NCBI GenBank assembly: GCA_964438715.1
Contig: CAYTLQ010000121.1
Location: forward strand, 1-11,458
Source: CAYTLQ01 sp964438715
GTDB taxonomy: Bacteria; Bacteroidota; Ignavibacteria; Ignavibacteriales; Ignavibacteriaceae
DNA: 11,458 nucleotides
Direction: 5' to 3'
This document shows, piece by piece, positions 7,550-11,458 of the stretch. Below the pieces are notes generated by a model. The model searched no databases and was not told the origin of the DNA. It worked only from the letters and a program-made list of their open reading frames with translations. The position numbers were made by a program, and so were the translations under genes. How positions within the stretch are numbered: the stretch's first letter is position 1; each line of letters starts with the position of its first letter.

Positions 7550-7578
7550 GGAATACAGTCAGTTTGACTGTTGATTCC
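7550..7578. repeat. Intergenic hairpin / operator-like palindrome
   Basis: ACAGTCA (7555-7561) and TGACTGT (7565-7571) form a perfect 7-bp inverted repeat around GTT. Outside it, GGAAT (7550-7554) pairs with ATTCC (7574-7578) across a two-base TG bulge. The total is 12 pairs in 29 bases. No T-run follows, so it is not a standard terminator. It lies between the divergent starts of the glycosyltransferase candidate and the Asp-box protein, so an operator or a leader hairpin are both possible. Confidence 0.5.
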
Positions 7579-7616
7579 GGGGATATCAGGGAGAATTTAA
7601 AAAAATAATTTCATAA

Positions 7617-7667
7617 TATTTTTGCTTATTTTATTCTAACTATTTATTTTATTTAACAAATTATAAT
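7617..7667 (+). promoter_or_regulatory. Candidate promoter elements for the Asp-box gene
   Basis: Two alternatives are visible. TATTTTTG at 7617-7624 matches the Bacteroidota -7 consensus TAnnTTTG, but no TTTG -33 element is upstream. TATAAT at 7662-7667 matches the sigma70 -10 exactly but lacks a good -35; it would start transcripts near 7674, 40 bases before the ATG at 7715. Both may be chance in AT-rich DNA. Confidence 0.25.
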
Positions 7668-7714
7668 TGTGTGATACAAGTTTACCATTCAAAACTAAAA
7701 TATATGGAACATCA

Positions 7715-10216
7715 ATGAGAAAAAGATTACTTTTAACCGGAGTAATTGCATGGTGTCTGATGACCGTTGCTGGTTTGTCCCAGACATCTCAGAATTGGAA
7801 ATGGTCTCACATGACCCCACAAGGTAACAGGCTGAATTATATAAAACTTTGGAGTACTACAGATTGGTATGCGGCCGGTTTTGCCGGTACATTTATGAAA
7901 ACCAGTGACGGAGGACAGACTTGGAGTATTCGTCATGATATCGGAAGAAAAGTGGGAACTTCGCTTCAATCGGCTCCGATATATGATGCCCATTTCTTTG
8001 ATGTAAATAACGGTATTGTAGTTGGTGGAAATGCATCTATCTTCAGAACAACTGATGCAGGTGCAACCTGGACGGAAGCTACCTCACCTTTTGCTGCTTC
8101 CTCAACTGTAACCCTTTATCAGGTCTATTTTCTTAACAATTCAGTAGGGTACATTGTTGGTTCCGGAGGTAATTTGTTTAAAACTACTGCTGGCGGAGCT
8201 ACCTGGGCAACGGTTGCGTCGGGAGTTACCTCAGCGTTTTATGATATTTATACGGCGAATGATACCTTGATACTTATTGCTACCACTTCCGGTAATGTAC
8301 GCAGATCAACTGATGGAGGTGCTACATGGAATAATGTAAATACGGGTGTCTCCGGCTCTTTATACAAAATAGATTTTGCTACCCCAACAGTAGGATTTGC
8401 GGTAGGTGCTTCAGGTATATGCCGTGTTACCACTGACGGAGGAGCTACCTGGGCTGCAGCAAATGCTGGTATGGCAACATCTGCATATTGGGATATCGAT
8501 TTTCGTCCCGGCCAAAATGGTGTAAATGTTTTTGTAACCGGAAATTCTTATTATATTTACAAATCAACCGACCTTGGAGTTACCTGGGATACCATTGCTA
8601 TTGTTGGTCAACAGCCTTGGACATCTACTTATTATGCGGCAGATTTCAGTACTACCGGAGATTCTCTTGTAGCGGTTGGCTCTTTTGGACTAATTCAGGG
8701 CAGGGCAGGTACGCTGGTTGGTACCATGACAAAGTTAATTAAAGCTGGAATAATTTATGATACTTGGGTTTCTTCAAATGGACAAAATATCATCACTGTT
8801 GGCGCACCATCTATAGGAGGGATTAACGATCAGGTTCTTCGCTCAACTGATGGTGGGGCAAACTGGAATGTTGTAACTTTGCCGGGTACACCTACCAGTT
8901 CTCTTTGGAGTATTGATATGCTTGATGACAATACAGGATTTGCTTGTGGTTCGAATAGCGCAATTTATAAAACAACTAACGGCGGCGCCACCTGGGATTC
9001 ATTAGTTACAACGCTTCCTACAGGAGCTACATTCAGAAAAATAGATTTTGTTAATGCAAATACCGGCTGGGTTTTCGCAAGCGCTCCAAGTTCACTCGTG
9101 AATTTCATCTTCAAGACTACCGATGGTGGTCTTACCTGGACACCGCAGTCCCATGGAATCTCTGCAAACTCCAATGGTCAGGTTTATGGTGCATATATGG
9201 TGGATGCAAATGTTGGTTGGTTACTTACATGGCAACCACGAGTATATAAAACTGTTGACGGCGGAAATAATTGGACAGTTCAACCGGTAGTTGATGCATT
9301 TACCGGATTTTTCTACGACATTAAAATGGTTGATACATCGCTTGGTTATATGGTTGGTTCCGCGGGCAGAGTCTATAAGACAACTAATGGGGGCGCTAAC
9401 TGGGACACTTTGAGTATTCCAACCCGTAGCTATACATTTTATTCCTTGGAATTATTCGACCCAAATACCATAATGATTTTTGGTGGGACAGGTGTTACAA
9501 TGTTGACAACTGATGGTGGAGTTACATGGCTTCAGGAAAATACGGCAGGTTCAACAATTAACGGATCTACCTATTACCGTAATACACAAAACAACTCTTT
9601 AACAGTTTGGAATGTCGGAACAAACTCATTCATATTCAAGTATAATTTAACACTTGTTCCTGTTGAACTGACATCATTTAGCGCTTCCGTAAATGAAGGT
9701 AATGTTGTTCTCAATTGGAGGACTGCGACAGAGCTGAACAATAGTGGTTTCGATATTGAGAGAAAATCCGGCGACGGTGAATGGATGAAAATTGGCTTTG
9801 TTTCCGGATCAGGTACAACTGTTGCACCTAAAGATTATAGTTTCGTTGATAATACTGTTGAAAACGGAAAATACAGCTACAGACTTCGCCAGGTTGATTT
9901 TGACGGATCAGCTACTTACAGCGGAATTGTTGAGGTAGATCTCTCCTCTCCATTCACTTTTGCTTTAGATCAGAACTACCCGAATCCATTCAATCCGTCA
10001 ACTAATGTGCGTTATCAGCTTGCTGAAAAGTCACTCGTAACTCTTAAAGTTTATGATGTACTCGGAAATGAAGTAGCAGTGCTTGTTAATTCTACTCAGG
10101 ACGCTGGTAGCTATAATGTTGTATTTGATGCTTCAAAGTTATCATCCGGTATGTATATCTATAAACTTTCTGCCGGCAAGTTTGAGAAAACAATGAAAAT
10201 GATGATGCTCAAATAA
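7715..10216 (+). CDS. Secreted Asp-box (YCF48/BNR-like) beta-propeller protein with T9SS sorting domain
   Basis: An 833-residue exported protein from the ATG at 7715. The frame is open back to a TTG at 7667, but that start would add 16 polar residues before a normal signal peptide (M-R-K-R-L-L-L-T-G-V-I-A, cut near L-S-Q), so 7715 is preferred; GGA sits about nine bases upstream. The body contains twelve Asp-box motifs of the form K-T-T-(D/N)-G-G-x-T-W, with their tryptophans at about 7922, 8069, 8203, 8327, 8450, 8585, 8863, 8992, 9137, 9271, 9400 and 9527. Spacing is 41-49 residues, except for one double gap where a blade seems to have lost its motif. Such repeats build beta-propellers as in YCF48 and sialidases, but no sialidase catalytic residues are evident. 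After the repeats come a fibronectin-III-like segment (V-E-L-T-S-F-S-A onward, 9664-9945) and the T9SS tail (Q-N-Y-P-N-P-F-N-P-S-T, 9972 to the end). A surface or secreted binding role is likely; the ligand is unknown. Confidence 0.88.
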   Translation: MRKRLLLTGVIAWCLMTVAGLSQTSQNWKWSHMTPQGNRLNYIKLWSTTDWYAAGFAGTFMKTSDGGQTWSIRHDIGRKVGTSLQSAPIYDAHFFDVNNGIVVGGNASIFRTTDAGATWTEATSPFAASSTVTLYQVYFLNNSVGYIVGSGGNLFKTTAGGATWATVASGVTSAFYDIYTANDTLILIATTSGNVRRSTDGGATWNNVNTGVSGSLYKIDFATPTVGFAVGASGICRVTTDGGATWAAANAGMATSAYWDIDFRPGQNGVNVFVTGNSYYIYKSTDLGVTWDTIAIVGQQPWTSTYYAADFSTTGDSLVAVGSFGLIQGRAGTLVGTMTKLIKAGIIYDTWVSSNGQNIITVGAPSIGGINDQVLRSTDGGANWNVVTLPGTPTSSLWSIDMLDDNTGFACGSNSAIYKTTNGGATWDSLVTTLPTGATFRKIDFVNANTGWVFASAPSSLVNFIFKTTDGGLTWTPQSHGISANSNGQVYGAYMVDANVGWLLTWQPRVYKTVDGGNNWTVQPVVDAFTGFFYDIKMVDTSLGYMVGSAGRVYKTTNGGANWDTLSIPTRSYTFYSLELFDPNTIMIFGGTGVTMLTTDGGVTWLQENTAGSTINGSTYYRNTQNNSLTVWNVGTNSFIFKYNLTLVPVELTSFSASVNEGNVVLNWRTATELNNSGFDIERKSGDGEWMKIGFVSGSGTTVAPKDYSFVDNTVENGKYSYRLRQVDFDGSATYSGIVEVDLSSPFTFALDQNYPNPFNPSTNVRYQLAEKSLVTLKVYDVLGNEVAVLVNSTQDAGSYNVVFDASKLSSGMYIYKLSAGKFEKTMKMMMLK
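7898..9532 (+). repeat. Tandem Asp-box coding repeats (12 motifs plus one degenerate unit)
   Basis: The sequence repeatedly encodes (K/R)-(T/S)-T-(D/N)-G-G-A-(T/N)-W at intervals of 123-147 bases. Between the sixth (8585) and seventh (8863) tryptophans the gap is 278 bases, twice the usual, implying a thirteenth unit without the motif. Copies differ in codon use, so this is old protein-level repetition, not a recent DNA duplication. Confidence 0.85.
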
Positions 10217-10232
10217 GAGGACAGATTTGTTG

Positions 10233-10250
10233 GGATTCTTTAAGGAATCC
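10233..10250 (+). other. Small hairpin after the Asp-box gene
   Basis: GGATTC (10233-10238) and GAATCC (10245-10250) form a 6-bp stem with a 6-base loop, 17 bases after the stop codon. It lacks a T-run and precedes the real terminator. It may stabilise the 3' end or be incidental. Confidence 0.35.
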
Positions 10251-10269
10251 TTCAGATTAATCGTAAATG

Positions 10270-10299
10270 AAACGGCTCGCAATGCGAGCCGTTTTTTTT
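10270..10299 (+). terminator. Intrinsic terminator of the Asp-box gene, possibly bidirectional
   Basis: AAACGGCTCGC (10270-10280) and GCGAGCCGTTT (10284-10294) form an 11-bp GC-rich stem around a 3-base loop, followed by eight T's (10292-10299). It sits 54 bases past the stop. On the minus strand the same stem is followed by TTTCATTT, so it may also end the converging rtcB transcript, whose stop is at 10333. Confidence 0.92.
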
Positions 10300-10332
10300 A
10301 TCAAATTCAGATTGTATCTAATTGAATAAGCA

Positions 10333-11458
10333 TTATCCTTTTATTACGCCAACCGGTCTCAACCTCGCCACTTTCGGTGTTATACCTGCAAAGTGCATTA
10401 CATCTACAACTTCCTGAACATCCTTATAAGCCTCCGGCATTTCCTCTGCAATAGTATTTCTTCCCTGTGCTTCTACCACTATCCCATCTCTTTTTAGTTC
10501 TGAAATGAGATCTCTGCCTTTGGATAATTTCAATGCCTTTGTTCTGCTCATAACTCTGCCCGCTCCGTGGCAAGAACTGCCAAAAGTTTCTTTCATCGCC
10601 CGTTCTGTACCTACACAAACAAATGAATACCTTCCCATATCACCGGGAATTAATACCGGCTGACCCACTTTGCTATATTTTTTTGGTAGATTGATATGAG
10701 CCGGCGGCAAGGCTCGTGTTGCACCTTTGCGGTGTACACAGAATTTTTGTAAGGTTGAATTATTATCAACATGTTCCTCAAACTTGGCAATATTATGGCA
10801 TACATCATAAACCAATCCAAAGCCGAGTTCTGACGAAGTTGCAGAAAATACCTTCTTAAAAACATTTCTTGCGATACCCATAATTACCTGTCGGTTATTC
10901 CATGCAAAATTTGCTGCTGCACCCATAGCCGCAAGGTAATTTCTCCCTTCTTCAGATTGAACAGGTGCACAGGCGAGTTGTTTATCGGGGAGATGGATAC
11001 CATATTTTACAAGTGACTGTACAAAAGTTTTAAGGTAATCATCACAGACCTGATAACCAAAACCCCGTGAGCCGGTATGTATAAGAACTGTTAGTTGTCC
11101 CTTGAATAATCCGAAGGAACTTGCTACAGACTCATCATAAATTTTATCTACCACATCTATTTCCAGAAAATGATTCCCTGACCCGAGTGTACCCAGCTGA
11201 TCGAGTCCGCGCTCTATTATTTTAGAGCTTAGGGCGTCATAATTTGCCTGTTTTAAATTTCCATATTCCTCAGTAGAATCAATATCCTCAGCCTCCCCAA
11301 ATCCATTTTCAATAGCCCAGGCAACACCTTTTTCACTAAGTTGTTTTAATTCAGCCACAGATAATTTTTTAATTGCTCCCTTAGCCCCAACACCGGTGGG
11401 TATAGCTTTGAATCGCTCACTGATTAATTGAGGAATTTTTTGACAGACAGAATTATAC
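10333..11458 (-). CDS. rtcB: RtcB, 3'-phosphate/2',3'-cyclic-phosphate RNA ligase (C-terminal part)
   Basis: RtcB joins RNA 3'-phosphate or cyclic phosphate ends to 5'-hydroxyl ends using GTP and manganese; in bacteria it acts in RNA repair and in archaea/eukaryotes in tRNA splicing. The reading frame is open to the right edge, so 374 C-terminal residues are visible and the N-terminus is missing. The GTG at 11358 is internal: upstream residues (F-K-A-I-P-T-G-V-G-A-K-G) match the family's (V/I)-P-(S/T)-G-V-G motif. Counting from 11457, conserved blocks are G-S-G-N-H-F (H96), L-I-H-T-G-S-R-G (H127), H-R-K-G-A-T-R-A (H242) and C-H-G-A-G-R (H297). They correspond to the metal-binding histidines and, in H-G-A-G-R, the guanylylated histidine. 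The N-terminal D-x-x-C metal site is off the edge. The C-terminal R-L-R-P-V-G-V-I-K-G is typical. No archease or rtcA gene is visible. It converges on the Asp-box gene. Confidence 0.97.
   Translation of the reverse strand, partial: YNSVCQKIPQLISERFKAIPTGVGAKGAIKKLSVAELKQLSEKGVAWAIENGFGEAEDIDSTEEYGNLKQANYDALSSKIIERGLDQLGTLGSGNHFLEIDVVDKIYDESVASSFGLFKGQLTVLIHTGSRGFGYQVCDDYLKTFVQSLVKYGIHLPDKQLACAPVQSEEGRNYLAAMGAAANFAWNNRQVIMGIARNVFKKVFSATSSELGFGLVYDVCHNIAKFEEHVDNNSTLQKFCVHRKGATRALPPAHINLPKKYSKVGQPVLIPGDMGRYSFVCVGTERAMKETFGSSCHGAGRVMSRTKALKLSKGRDLISELKRDGIVVEAQGRNTIAEEMPEAYKDVQEVVDVMHFAGITPKVARLRPVGVIKG

Larger units (their letters stand above)
7412..7714. other. Divergent intergenic region (about 300 bases)
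   Basis: This region separates the start of the minus-strand membrane protein from the start of the plus-strand Asp-box protein and should hold promoters for both. Besides the palindrome at 7550-7578, the right half (7590-7670) is extremely AT-rich. I recognise no known riboswitch, RNA gene or small protein in it. Confidence 0.5.

Noticed and set aside
7490..7610. Riboswitch around the intergenic hairpin
   Set aside because: I could not match the conserved cores of cobalamin, SAM, c-di-GMP, TPP or other familiar classes.
7667..7714. Upstream TTG start adding 16 residues to the Asp-box protein
   Set aside because: It would place polar residues before a normal signal peptide and overlaps a TATAAT that may be the promoter; the ATG at 7715 is better.
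7898..9532. CRISPR-like or DNA tandem repeat array
   Set aside because: The regular spacing comes from protein-level Asp-box repeats in one open frame; the DNA copies are not identical and there are no unique spacers.
11358..11358. GTG at 11358 as the start of RtcB
   Set aside because: The frame continues upstream to the window edge with conserved RtcB residues, so the protein is truncated by the window and does not start here.

Overview
The window looks like a low-GC genome from the Ignavibacteria/Chlorobiota-Bacteroidota side of the tree. The main reason is that two secreted proteins end in a type IX secretion (T9SS) C-terminal sorting domain with the QN(F/Y)PNPFNP(T/S)T signature common in that group. 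This placement rests on family resemblance, not on a marker gene.

Layout. At the left edge (1-~150) is the end of a probable insertion sequence: a transposase N-terminus on the minus strand, running off the window. It abuts a plus-strand sensor gene that has lost its 5' end. The remaining membrane part (about 150-532, a LytS/5TM-like receptor piece) is in the same frame as the large PAS histidine kinase at 533-3577, and a single TAG codon separates the two. The simplest reading is one long membrane sensor kinase damaged by an IS insertion plus a nonsense codon (or a sequencing error); a functional shorter kinase restarting at 533 is possible. No response regulator is present.

Next come a secreted multidomain protein (3659-5680: thioredoxin-like CxxC domain, PKD domain, flavodoxin/GATase-like domain, T9SS tail), a CAU-anticodon tRNA (5767-5840) with its own strong terminator, and a minus-strand polytopic GT-C-type glycosyltransferase candidate (6146-7411). 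A roughly 300-base divergent intergenic region follows, containing a striking 29-nt hairpin/operator-like palindrome. It leads into a second secreted protein (7715-10216) built of at least twelve Asp-box (YCF48/BNR-like) repeats, a fibronectin-like domain and a T9SS tail. After a strong, possibly bidirectional terminator lies the C-terminal three quarters of RtcB RNA ligase (minus strand, off the right edge).

The genes do not form an obvious pathway. Apart from the two T9SS cargo proteins, which share an export route, they look like independent transcription units. I do not see a convincing undescribed multi-gene system here; the most unusual points are the IS/TAG-broken sensor kinase, the intergenic palindrome, and the domain make-up of the thioredoxin-like secreted protein.
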